Under the pieces are notes generated by a model. The model ran no database searches, was not told the DNA's origin, and worked only from the letters and a program-made list of their open reading frames with translations. Position numbers and translations under genes: made by a program. Below, piece by piece: positions 1-6,384 of a DNA stretch of 7,624 nucleotides; position 1 is the stretch's first letter, and every line of letters begins with the position of its first letter. Source of the DNA: an uncultured Eubacterium sp. (GTDB lineage Bacteria; Bacillota_A; Clostridia; Lachnospirales; Lachnospiraceae). Location: assembly GCA_947653505.1 (NCBI GenBank), contig CANTHI010000174.1, forward strand, positions 1-7,624, written 5' to 3'.

Positions 1-2
1 CT

Positions 3-227
3 CAACATCACGGGATGGGAAATGTAGATGGGGTGGTAACAGGATATGTAGAGGACTTGGCTTTTTCATTTGATGGTATGAGATTAAATGTAACAGGAAG
101 ATTTTCGATGGATAATAAATATGATTCAATTGTAAAAGGATTATCATTTCATGCTGTTTTTAAAGTCAACCCAAATAACCGTTTTCCGTATCAGCTCAGT
201 TTTGTCAGAATGGATGAATTAATATAA
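3..227 (+). CDS. C-terminal end of an unrecognised protein (5' truncated by window edge)
   Basis: The frame is open from base 3 to a TAA at 225-227, giving about 74 residues. An ATG lies at 15, but only 14 bases precede it and they contain no Shine-Dalgarno sequence, so I treat this as the 3' end of a longer gene entering from the left. The peptide alternates hydrophobic and polar residues (for example LAFSF, LNVTGRF, LSFHAVFKV), which suggests a beta-rich fold. It has no signal peptide, membrane segment or catalytic motif that I recognise. The DNA is noticeably richer in A+T than the genes downstream, which may mean a different origin. I do not recognise the family and assign no function. 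Confidence is for the presence of a coding tail only. Confidence 0.5.
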   Translation, partial: QHHGMGNVDGVVTGYVEDLAFSFDGMRLNVTGRFSMDNKYDSIVKGLSFHAVFKVNPNNRFPYQLSFVRMDELI

Positions 228-350
228 AATAGAAATGAACTGAGTGCTCTCGGAAAGTAGATAGGTAAAGCAAAAAACAGAAGCAGTCATGTGGAAAAGG
301 TCGTGAAAAATAATCCGCATTATATCCTGCGGCCAACCGTTGTCGGCATC

Positions 351-466
351 ATTTCCGGTAAAATATACAATCTCGGTGAAGATCTGTCCTGCGCAAATAT
401 TATTATTTTGTAGCAGATTTAGAAAGAATGGATCAGATCTGTATGTTATATTTTTACACCGGAAAT
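351..466. repeat. Nested imperfect inverted repeat / long hairpin upstream of the chaperone block
   Basis: The outer arms are 351-367 (ATTTCCGGTAAAATATA) and 447-466. The right arm is its reverse complement except for a 3-base bulge (455-457), giving 9+8 paired bases. A second pair lies inside: AGATCTG at 380-386 with CAGATCT at 434-440. A third, weaker one is CTGC at 389-392 with GCAG at 413-416. As RNA this could fold into one long, interrupted hairpin of about 116 bases. It has no U-tract, so it is not a simple terminator. It could be a structured 5' leader, a small RNA or the remnant of a miniature inverted-repeat element; the sequence does not decide between these. Confidence 0.4.
444..452 (+). 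promoter_or_regulatory. Possible extended -10 promoter for the chaperone block
   Basis: TGTTATATT fits an extended -10 (TG, one base, then TATATT, which matches TATAAT at 5 of 6). No good -35 hexamer sits 16-18 bases upstream. It lies about 70 bases before the GrpE-like start and overlaps the right arm of the inverted repeat. A+T-rich DNA often gives such matches by chance, so this is weak. Confidence 0.2.
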
Positions 467-520
467 TTTACCATAAAGTCATCTATTCGTAATTATCTTA
501 TGCAAAGGCAGGATTGAAAT

Positions 521-1195
521 ATGTTTTTCAGACAAAAAAATCAGGACCTCCGGTTTCATCAGCTCGAAGAACAGCTGTCAGCTCTTACACAGGACGCTGC
601 AGCCGTAAAGCAAAAGCTGGATCTTCTGACCGACCTGACGGAGACTGTCCGTCAGTTTAAATTTCATACACTAAAAATGCTGGATGAAATGGAGACCCGC
701 ATAAACAATCAGCTGGACCAGCTCGAAACAAACTGTGACAGACTCCGGACCAGCGTGCACAAGCATGACATGGCCATCGAAGATCTGCTGGATGAATGGG
801 CCGAAAAAAAATCCGGCGAGGACAGCATCCAGGCACAGCTGAATGAAGCCAGCCAGACCGAACAGCAGCTTTTAGGACTGTTTGAAGCTTATCTGGAACA
901 ATTCTGGAATCTCAGACATTACGCGGCGTCCAAAGACGCAGCCTGGGCTTCCCAGATCACACTCATGGAAAAAAATCTGAAGCACTGCCAGCACTCCTGC
1001 GCAATCAGCCTGATACAGGAATGCGGCGTCAGCGTAGACTATGACCTGCACGAAATTATAGACGTCACGGACACCACGGATCCTGCTCTGGACAAGACCA
1101 TCGCTGAAATCTACCGCTGCGGATATCTATACAAAGGAAAAGTCAGAAAAAAAGCACAGGCAGCAGCATACCGTTTTTCAGGTCCTGCATCCTGA
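521..1195 (+). CDS. Divergent GrpE-like nucleotide exchange factor (coiled coil)
   Basis: The protein has 224 residues. Residues about 8-120 are strongly charged with heptad-like leucines (LEEQL, LLTDL, LDQLE), so a long coiled coil is expected. Residues about 115-168 look like the short helices of GrpE. Residues about 168-217 resemble the GrpE beta-wing: VDYDLHEIIDV corresponds to the usual FDPxxHEAV region, and GYLYKGKVRKKA to the usual GYxxxGRVLRPA region. GrpE opens the Hsp70 nucleotide pocket to release ADP, and the Hsp70 gene 78 bases downstream supports that role. The N-terminal half lacks the conserved GrpE motif around RxxADFxNYRKR, so this is not a standard GrpE. The start has a modest AGGA at 510-513, 7 bases before ATG. 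The family call rests on the C-terminal match plus context. An uncharacterised coiled-coil partner is the main alternative. Confidence 0.65.
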   Translation: MFFRQKNQDLRFHQLEEQLSALTQDAAAVKQKLDLLTDLTETVRQFKFHTLKMLDEMETRINNQLDQLETNCDRLRTSVHKHDMAIEDLLDEWAEKKSGEDSIQAQLNEASQTEQQLLGLFEAYLEQFWNLRHYAASKDAAWASQITLMEKNLKHCQHSCAISLIQECGVSVDYDLHEIIDVTDTTDPALDKTIAEIYRCGYLYKGKVRKKAQAAAYRFSGPAS

Positions 1196-1263
1196 CATTT
1201 TTTCTGCTACGATCTGACTTCTAACCCACAACCCCAGGCGACTACAGGCATATTGCCGGAAAC

Positions 1264-1269
1264 AGGAGA
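1264..1269 (+). promoter_or_regulatory. Shine-Dalgarno that fixes the Hsp70-like start
   Basis: AGGAGA lies just before the ATG at 1274. An in-frame TTG at 1253 would add seven residues (MPETGEH), but it has no ribosome binding site and Hsp70 proteins normally start a few residues before the IGIDLG loop. The ATG at 1274 is therefore preferred. Confidence 0.8.
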
Positions 1270-1273
1270 ACAC

Positions 1274-2983
1274 ATGAATACAGTAATCGGAATCGATCTT
1301 GGAACCTCTACAACAGAAGCTGCCGTGATTCAAAACGGCAAGCCACTCATGATCTTTAATCTGGAAAATGAAATTATTACCCCGTCTGCCGTAGGATTAA
1401 ACGAACAGGATGAATTTGTCATCGGCGAAAAAGCGCGGGCACAATATTTATTATCACCGGAAAAAACAGCGATTGAAGTAAAGCGTAAAATCGGAACAAA
1501 TGAAAAAATTGCGCTTGGCAAGGACACCTATACACCTGTAGAGCTTTCTGCAAAGCTGTTGGAATATGTCAAAGCTTACGCATCTGAATATTTGAAAACG
1601 GACATTACCCGTGCCGTGATCTCTGTGCCTGCTTATTTTGACGACCTGCAAAGACAGGCTACCGTGGAAGCCGGAAAAAAAGCAGGACTGGAGGTCATGC
1701 GTATTTTAAATGAGCCGACCGCGGCCGCATTAAGCTACGGACTGGAACATATGGAAGAAGAAAGCCATATCCTCGTCTATGATCTGGGTGGCGGTACCTT
1801 TGATGTCACTCTGCTGGAAATGTTTGACGGCGTACTGGAGGTAAAAGCCAGCAGCGGTGATAATCAGCTGGGCGGCAAAGATTTTGACGAAAAGATCATG
1901 AACTGGCTGATCGAAGAATTTCGAAAAAAACATGAGGTTGACCTGACAAAAGATAAATATGCAATGGTTAAGCTTAAGGAAGAAGCCGAGCGGTGCAAAA
2001 AGACTCTGAGCAAAGAAATTTCCTGCCAGATTCTCATCCCGATGATTGCGGAAAAATCCGGAGAGCCACTTGCTCTGGATGAAACACTGACGGTCGAAGC
2101 ATTTGAAGAGCTGACGCAGGATCTGATCGGCCGGACGCATCCGCCGATCGACGTCGTATTAGCAGACAGCGGCGTACTCCCATCAGATATCGACCGTGTC
2201 ATTTTAGTCGGCGGTTCGACCAGAATGCCGCTCGTTGCAAAAGATATCGAAAATTATCTGCAGATGGAACCGGCACAGGCAGTCAATCCGGATTACGCCG
2301 TAGCTGAAGGCGCAGCCATTCAGGCCGGTATTATCGAAGGCAGCATTCATCAGGAAGACAGCATTATCATTACGGATGTCAATCCTTATACGCTTGGCAT
2401 CCGCGTAGTGGACGAGTATTCTTTGGACCGTATGGGTGTCGTGATTCCACGAAACGTCACCATACCTGTTACACGCAGCGAGACTTATTTTACAAGCACC
2501 GATTATCAGACGATTGCCCATATTGAAGTTTATCAGGGGGAAAGCAGCTCTGTAAGCAGAAATCATTTTCTGGGAGATTTTGAGATACATGGCATCCCTC
2601 CCAAAAAAGCAAAAGCAGAGCGTATCCATGTAGAGTTTTCCTATAATCTGGATGGTATGCTGAACGTAAAAGCAACCATACCAAGCACTGGCGCAGACGC
2701 TTCGATTGAGATCAATATGATGCAGGAGCAGGCGGATGAGGAAGAGCTTGTGGATGTAAGCAAATGGAAGGAAGCTCCAAACGCAGATGAGTTTCGGACA
2801 ATCGTACGGCGGGCAGAAAAAATGCTGAAAGATCCGCGTATCCAGAACGATCTGACTGTCAGGGAAGATCTGGAGGAAGCTATTTATGATCTGAAAGAAG
2901 CCCTTATTCTGGAAGATCTGGAGCTGGCAAAAGTCTGTGAATCCGACCTGATGTACCTGCTGGATGAGCTGAACGCACAGTAA
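1274..2983 (+). CDS. Hsp70/DnaK-family chaperone with short C-terminal lid
   Basis: This cytoplasmic ATP-driven chaperone has 569 residues. The nucleotide-binding domain (1 to about 360) shows phosphate loop 1, IGIDLGTSTTEAA (5-17); Lys70 in EVKRKIG, where the catalytic Lys of DnaK sits; VISVPAYFDD (115-124); NEPTAAALSYG (146-156); phosphate loop 2, VYDLGGGTFDVT (168-179); and the adenosine motif ILVGGSTRMP (310-319). A hydrophobic linker (SIIITD, 363-368) leads to the substrate-binding beta domain, marked by NPYTLGI, IPRNVTIP, the QGE motif and GIPP. The helical tail after about 490 is roughly 75 residues, shorter than in DnaK (usually about 610 residues in Firmicutes), and it lacks the acidic EEVxDV-type end. 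Its neighbours are a GrpE-like gene and a J-like gene, not canonical grpE/dnaJ, so I read it as a specialised paralogue and leave the symbol blank. Confidence 0.93.
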   Translation: MNTVIGIDLGTSTTEAAVIQNGKPLMIFNLENEIITPSAVGLNEQDEFVIGEKARAQYLLSPEKTAIEVKRKIGTNEKIALGKDTYTPVELSAKLLEYVKAYASEYLKTDITRAVISVPAYFDDLQRQATVEAGKKAGLEVMRILNEPTAAALSYGLEHMEEESHILVYDLGGGTFDVTLLEMFDGVLEVKASSGDNQLGGKDFDEKIMNWLIEEFRKKHEVDLTKDKYAMVKLKEEAERCKKTLSKEISCQILIPMIAEKSGEPLALDETLTVEAFEELTQDLIGRTHPPIDVVLADSGVLPSDIDRVILVGGSTRMPLVAKDIENYLQMEPAQAVNPDYAVAEGAAIQAGIIEGSIHQEDSIIITDVNPYTLGIRVVDEYSLDRMGVVIPRNVTIPVTRSETYFTSTDYQTIAHIEVYQGESSSVSRNHFLGDFEIHGIPPKKAKAERIHVEFSYNLDGMLNVKATIPSTGADASIEINMMQEQADEEELVDVSKWKEAPNADEFRTIVRRAEKMLKDPRIQNDLTVREDLEEAIYDLKEALILEDLELAKVCESDLMYLLDELNAQ

Positions 2984-2997
2984 CACACATCCTGCAT

Positions 2998-3003
2998 AAG
3001 GAG
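2998..3003 (+). promoter_or_regulatory. Ribosome binding site of the J-domain/SEC-C gene
   Basis: AAGGAG lies 8 bases before the ATG at 3012, inside a gap of only 28 bases after the Hsp70-like stop codon. The short gap with no terminator-like structure supports co-transcription and translation of the two genes. Confidence 0.75.
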
Positions 3004-3011
3004 TAATTGAA

Positions 3012-4421
3012 ATGAACAGCGATTATAGTATCCTCGGCCTGCAGCAGGGAGCTTCGCAGGCCGAAATCAAAAAAGCATATTTCCGGATGGTCCGTCTGCA
3101 TTCTCCGGAATCCGATCCGGAAAAATTTCAGGAAATCCGTCAGGCATACGAGCGTCTGAAAAATGCCGGAAACAAACCGGACGGTCCTGTATTCCCATCG
3201 CTCAGCGATCCGAATGCTGTAAAAATGCTCAGGCAGATCCAGATTTACCGCAAAGAAAAAAATCTCACATTATACCGGGATGCCTGTGAAGAAGCATGGA
3301 GCCGTTTTCCAGATGATCTTCAGTTTTTATATCTCCTGATTATGGCGCAGCGCAGATGCGGCAACACTGGAAAAGCAGTAAAAAACGCGGAACTTTTAGT
3401 CAGCAAAGATCCGGAAAACAAATGGTTCCAGATGGCACTCGCCTATTCCTACAAAGAACGCGGCTACACCCAGAAAGCTTTTCGTGCATGCGAAACAGCT
3501 TACGGACTCGGCTGCAGGGAAACAGATTTTTTACTGCTGTATGCCTCTTTTTGTGATGATAACCGCCTGTATAAACAGGGAATTGAAGTCCTGTCCGGGC
3601 TGATCCGTCAGGAGATCCGCTGGACCAGAGACGATATTCCAAACCTGATTGAAGCCTATGGCGGACTTATATCCATGAATTATTACGGCAATGCGGACGT
3701 ACTTGTGGAAATACTGGACCATCTGCAGCGATTTCTGGAACAGTACAGTATTTACGCAAAAGAATATATCCCACGGATCGCTCTTTTAATCGCAAACGCC
3801 TGCATGCATGTAAAATATTCTACTCCGGAATATGAAGCCATCTGTCGTTTTTTTGAAAGTGCGCAGAAAATCTGCAGACAGGAAAACAACCAGCTGCAGA
3901 GCGCCATTGAGCTGTTTCATTATCAGCGTGTACTGGCCGATCCCCGCATCGAAGATACGCTCGTGTCGTATCTGGAGCTGTTTCACGATTTTCCTCCGGA
4001 AGATGACGACGAAGCTCCGGACGAAATGCTTGAAAAGTTCTCAATAGCCGATCTGCAGCTATGTATGATTATGCAGCGCGATGAGACCTTAGCGCAGTCA
4101 GAAATATTAAAGCAGGAACACCCGCAGGAATATGCAAAAATCGCGGACTTTATGGCAAAGCTGGAAGACAAATCGAGACTGCACCTGTTAAAAGAGCGCC
4201 TGTTAAAAACTTATCAGCGCCTGCAGCCATTTTTTTACGACGGAATGTTTTATGAACGCTATCCGGCAGAAAAAGCGAAAGCAGCCGGCAGAATTATGAA
4301 CGAAGGCTCTGAAAACGAACCTTATGTCCGCCAGACGAAAAAAGTCGGACGTAATGACCCCTGTCCCTGTGGATCCGGCAAAAAATATAAGCATTGCTGC
4401 ATGAATAAAAAGGAATCATAA
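3012..4421 (+). CDS. J-like domain protein with degenerate HPD, TPR-like helices and SEC-C zinc motif
   Basis: The protein has 469 residues. The first ~55 are a J domain: [12 protein letters not shown], then [12 protein letters not shown], then [15 protein letters not shown]. Aligned to DnaJ (AYKRLAMKYHPD), the HPD tripeptide becomes Ser31-Pro32-Glu33, so the His and Asp that drive Hsp70 ATPase in classical J proteins are both absent. Residues about 69-185 form helix pairs with TPR-like spacing ([28 protein letters not shown]), followed by further helices and an acidic stretch (EDDDEAPDE). The C-terminus is a SEC-C motif: [18 protein letters not shown], with Cys451, Cys453, Cys462 and Cys463 as probable zinc ligands, as at the SecA tail. 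There is no DnaJ Gly/Phe region or CxxCxGxG zinc domain. Being 28 bases after the Hsp70-like gene, it is the likely partner or adaptor of that Hsp70. Its clients are unknown. Confidence 0.85.
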   Translation: MNSDYSILGLQQGASQAEIKKAYFRMVRLHSPESDPEKFQEIRQAYERLKNAGNKPDGPVFPSLSDPNAVKMLRQIQIYRKEKNLTLYRDACEEAWSRFPDDLQFLYLLIMAQRRCGNTGKAVKNAELLVSKDPENKWFQMALAYSYKERGYTQKAFRACETAYGLGCRETDFLLLYASFCDDNRLYKQGIEVLSGLIRQEIRWTRDDIPNLIEAYGGLISMNYYGNADVLVEILDHLQRFLEQYSIYAKEYIPRIALLIANACMHVKYSTPEYEAICRFFESAQKICRQENNQLQSAIELFHYQRVLADPRIEDTLVSYLELFHDFPPEDDDEAPDEMLEKFSIADLQLCMIMQRDETLAQSEILKQEHPQEYAKIADFMAKLEDKSRLHLLKERLLKTYQRLQPFFYDGMFYERYPAEKAKAAGRIMNEGSENEPYVRQTKKVGRNDPCPCGSGKKYKHCCMNKKES

Positions 4422-4451
4422 AGTACCCTTGCTATACGGTTTGTCACCAGC

Positions 4452-4497
4452 CTGCTCCATCCCGCATATCTTATCATAAGCAAAAAAACAGGAGCAG
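4452..4497 (+). promoter_or_regulatory. Inverted repeat that could cover the ribosome binding site of the ferritin-like gene
   Basis: CTGCTCC at 4452-4458 is the exact reverse complement of GGAGCAG at 4491-4497, which contains most of the Shine-Dalgarno sequence (AGGAG, 4490-4494). The loop is 32 bases. If it forms in mRNA it would lower translation of the gene starting at 4503. A 7-bp stem with such a loop is weak, and complementarity of this size can arise by chance. Confidence 0.3.
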
Positions 4498-4502
4498 ACA
4501 AT

Positions 4503-5042
4503 ATGCAGGAAACAACGACTCCACGGACAAATACCTGCAGCTTTTCCGGCATCCGGCCCGCTATGGCAGATCTGCCATATCCGCCTGTTCAGGTCAGCGA
4601 AAAAAACATCATGTACGCGAACCTGTTAAGCGTCGATTACTGCGGCGCCGTATCCGAGCTGTCAGCAATCACACAATATATTAACAACGAAAACCGGATA
4701 TCCGCTACCCATTGCCCTCTGGCAAAGACCTTTCTCGGAATCGCAATGGCCGAGATGATGCATCTGCAAAAGCTGGGCGATCTTATCTGCCTGCTCGGCG
4801 GAAACGTAGACTTTGCAGCAAAGCAGCCAAACGGGCGAATGCGGTTGTGGACCCCGGAATACCTGACGCTTCCGGATCAGATCGGAAAAATGATCGCCGC
4901 GGATATAGAAGCTGAACAGAACGCGATCCATCAGTACCAGATGCACATCCATATGATCCGGGATACTTCGGTAAATAAAGTCCTTTCCCGCATCATTCTG
5001 GACGAGGAATATCATATTATGCTGCTGCGTTCCATTGGATGA
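4503..5042 (+). CDS. Ferritin-like (diiron-type four-helix) protein
   Basis: The protein has 179 residues, with no signal peptide or membrane segment, so it is cytoplasmic. Two half-repeats are visible. Helix 1 has SELSAITQY (Glu52, Tyr59) and helix 2 AEMMH (Glu84, His87). Helix 3 has AEQNAIHQY (Glu138, Tyr145) and helix 4 DEEYH (Glu168, His171). This E / ExxH / E / ExxH set is the carboxylate-bridged two-metal site of the ferritin/rubrerythrin/manganese-catalase superfamily. There is no rubredoxin Cys4 domain, so it is not a complete rubrerythrin. Likely roles are peroxide or oxygen handling or metal binding; the sequence cannot separate these. The N-terminal YPPVQVSEKN and the layout loosely recall CotJC-like spore manganese catalases. 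The ATG has AGGAG 8 bases upstream. It lies 81 bases after the SEC-C gene and may be read from the same transcript. Confidence 0.75.
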   Translation: MQETTTPRTNTCSFSGIRPAMADLPYPPVQVSEKNIMYANLLSVDYCGAVSELSAITQYINNENRISATHCPLAKTFLGIAMAEMMHLQKLGDLICLLGGNVDFAAKQPNGRMRLWTPEYLTLPDQIGKMIAADIEAEQNAIHQYQMHIHMIRDTSVNKVLSRIILDEEYHIMLLRSIG

Positions 5043-5085
5043 TACAGGTTACACCATTGTTCCCGCAGATTTTTGCAGCGTCTTT

Positions 5086-5113
5086 CCCTTCTGCCTGATA
5101 TTGTGCGGAAGGG
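5086..5113 (+). other. Hairpin between the ferritin-like and exporter genes
   Basis: CCCTTCTGC (5086-5094) pairs with GCGGAAGGG (5105-5113) over 9 positions with one G-U pair and a 10-base loop. No run of T follows on either strand, so it is not a typical intrinsic terminator. It sits 27 bases before the exporter start and just ahead of its ribosome binding site. It could be a leader structure or a processing or stability hairpin. Confidence 0.4.
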
Positions 5114-5140
5114 ATAACTATATGTGGAGGTACCCCAGTC

Positions 5141-5920
5141 ATGACTGATATAGAATACATACTTGACTTTGCAGCTGGTCTTGGCTGTAAGATGCTGGCC
5201 GTCGGAGCCAATCTGGAGCGGGTCAACGATACGATGTACCGCGTCTGCAGCAGCTATCATCTGCATTCCATCAGTATATTTTCACTGAACAGCCTGATTG
5301 TAATCGGTGCAAAATCAGAAGACAATGTGTCCGGAACCAGACAGCTCAGTGTGCATTCCACCAGCAATCATCTGGAAAAGCTGAACCGCTTTAATCAGCT
5401 TTCCAGAAAAGTATGCGCAGAAACTCCGCCGCCGGAAACACTGGCCGGACTGCTGGCAGAGGCAGAAAATGTCAAAAATTTCCCAACCGCCGTCATTATC
5501 TTTGGCCACCTGATCTCCATGTCAACACTGTGCGCGATTTATGGGGGAAGCTTTTCAGACATTATCGCCGTGTCTTTAAATACTTTTGTTTTGTACTGGC
5601 TCTCCGAATACTTCGACAGACGCAGAATCAACCAGATTGTCGCTAATACGCTCTGCATGTGGGCCGCCGGCTCTCTGGCCCTGCTCTTCGTAAAGCTGGG
5701 AATCGGACAAAACTATTTTATTATCGTAATTACCAACAGCATGAAAATGATACCGAGCATCGCCCTCGTCAACGCTGTCCGGAATATCCTGTGCGGCAAC
5801 GAAATGAACGGGATTCTGGAATTTTTAAAAGTCGTGCTGGAATCCGTCGCCATCGTGCTCGGTCTGGTCTTAAGTATCTATATGTTTGGAGGAAATGCAG
5901 TACAATGGCTGAAAGTATAA
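5141..5920 (+). CDS. Threonine/serine exporter family protein, large (ThrE_1/DUF1212, YjjP-like) subunit
   Basis: The protein has 259 residues. Residues 1 to about 112 are a soluble N-terminal domain with a family-typical opening (DFAAGLGCKMLAVGANLERVNDTM) and no membrane span. About five hydrophobic segments follow, near 115-133, 139-155, 166-186, 190-209 and 228-249. The family signature is seen as MIPSIALVNAVRNILCGNEMNG (shown here as residues 203-224): Pro205, Asn211, Arg214 and Gly219 are kept. The usual PG is PS, and the Asp residues common after Arg and Gly are Asn (215 and 220). In this family the large and small halves together form an inner-membrane exporter; threonine/serine is the characterised substrate in ThrE of Corynebacterium, while in enterobacteria YjjPB moves succinate. 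The substrate here is unknown. The start has GTGGAGG at 5124-5130, 10 bases before ATG. Confidence 0.87.
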   Translation: MTDIEYILDFAAGLGCKMLAVGANLERVNDTMYRVCSSYHLHSISIFSLNSLIVIGAKSEDNVSGTRQLSVHSTSNHLEKLNRFNQLSRKVCAETPPPETLAGLLAEAENVKNFPTAVIIFGHLISMSTLCAIYGGSFSDIIAVSLNTFVLYWLSEYFDRRRINQIVANTLCMWAAGSLALLFVKLGIGQNYFIIVITNSMKMIPSIALVNAVRNILCGNEMNGILEFLKVVLESVAIVLGLVLSIYMFGGNAVQWLKV

Positions 5921-6384
5921 AACTAATCTTATTATCCTTTCTGGCTTCGATCGGATTTGGACTAAAATTTCAGATGCAGACCCGCTATCTGGCATGGGCT
6001 GGTCTTGGCGGCGCACTGACCCGCTGCTGCTACCTGCTTTTACTGGAAGTGATTGATTCCAGACTGATTTATTCCCTTCTGGCCGCTATGTTTGCATCTT
6101 TGTACGCAGAAATTATGGCCATGAAGTTCAAAATGCCGTCTACCGTCTTTTTGTATCCGGCAATTATCCCTCTGACACCCGGCAGTCTCATTTACAGTAC
6201 CGCCGTTAACTTTCTTCTAAAGGATGCGGCAGCTATGTGGCAAAATGCCGCAGACTGTGCTTCGACCTTATTTGGCATCAGCATCGGGTTTGTACTGATT
6301 TCTACGTTTACCTATTACCGGAGAGTTTACTTTCTGGGGAAGGATCTGGCTTCGCACTTGCTGCATCATCCGCATAAAAAATAG
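5905..6384 (+). CDS. Threonine/serine exporter family protein, small (ThrE_2/DUF3815, YjjB-like) subunit
   Basis: The protein has 159 residues and is almost entirely hydrophobic, with four or five membrane helices (about 5-20, 28-48, 53-73, 80-104, 117-136) and a basic, His-rich tail (HLLHHPHKK). The segment MPSTVFLYPAIIPLTPGSLIY (residues 77-97, read as MPSTVFLYPA then IIPLTPGSLIY) is the family hallmark, with Pro92-Gly93 before a membrane helix. The frame is open far upstream, but the start is set at the ATG at 5905. It has GGAGGA at 5888-5893 and overlaps the large-subunit gene by 16 bases, the usual arrangement for this pair and a sign of translational coupling. The two proteins correspond to the two halves of single-chain ThrE and should act as one transporter. 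Confidence 0.87.
   Translation: MAESIKLILLSFLASIGFGLKFQMQTRYLAWAGLGGALTRCCYLLLLEVIDSRLIYSLLAAMFASLYAEIMAMKFKMPSTVFLYPAIIPLTPGSLIYSTAVNFLLKDAAAMWQNAADCASTLFGISIGFVLISTFTYYRRVYFLGKDLASHLLHHPHKK

Larger units (their letters stand above)
228..520. other. Intergenic region, A+T-rich, no convincing gene
   Basis: This is the 293-base gap between the partial left-hand gene and the GrpE-like gene. It has no ORF with a good ribosome binding site. The longest plausible reading is a 40-codon GTG-started frame at 291-413, which ends inside an inverted repeat and has no recognisable product. No factor-independent terminator for the left gene is visible. The right half holds the nested inverted repeat at 351-466 and presumably the promoter and 5' leader of the chaperone block. 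Confidence 0.6.

Noticed and set aside
241..252. GAGTGCTC resembles half of a CIRCE heat-shock operator, tempting upstream of chaperone genes
   Set aside because: CIRCE needs TTAGCACTC, a 9-base spacer and GAGTGCTAA; no left half is present and the site is 270 bases from the first chaperone gene.
291..413. 40-codon GTG-started reading frame in the left spacer
   Set aside because: No Shine-Dalgarno sequence, no recognisable product, and it overlaps the left arm of the inverted repeat. It could be a gene remnant but nothing supports expression.
1253..1273. Upstream TTG start adding seven residues to the Hsp70-like protein
   Set aside because: The AGGAGA site fits the ATG at 1274, and Hsp70 proteins begin close to the first phosphate loop.
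2204..2986. 260-codon open frame on the - strand opposite the Hsp70-like gene
   Set aside because: It lies wholly antisense to an unambiguous Hsp70 domain, is Cys/Phe/Ile-rich like a shadow frame, and has no recognisable domain.
5086..5113. Intrinsic terminator before the exporter genes
   Set aside because: The stem is good, but no U-tract follows on either strand, so it is listed only as a hairpin.
5659..5904. Long N-terminal extension of the small exporter subunit
   Set aside because: It overlaps the membrane-spanning part of the large subunit in another frame and reads as basic, non-family sequence. The family start with its ribosome binding site is at 5905.
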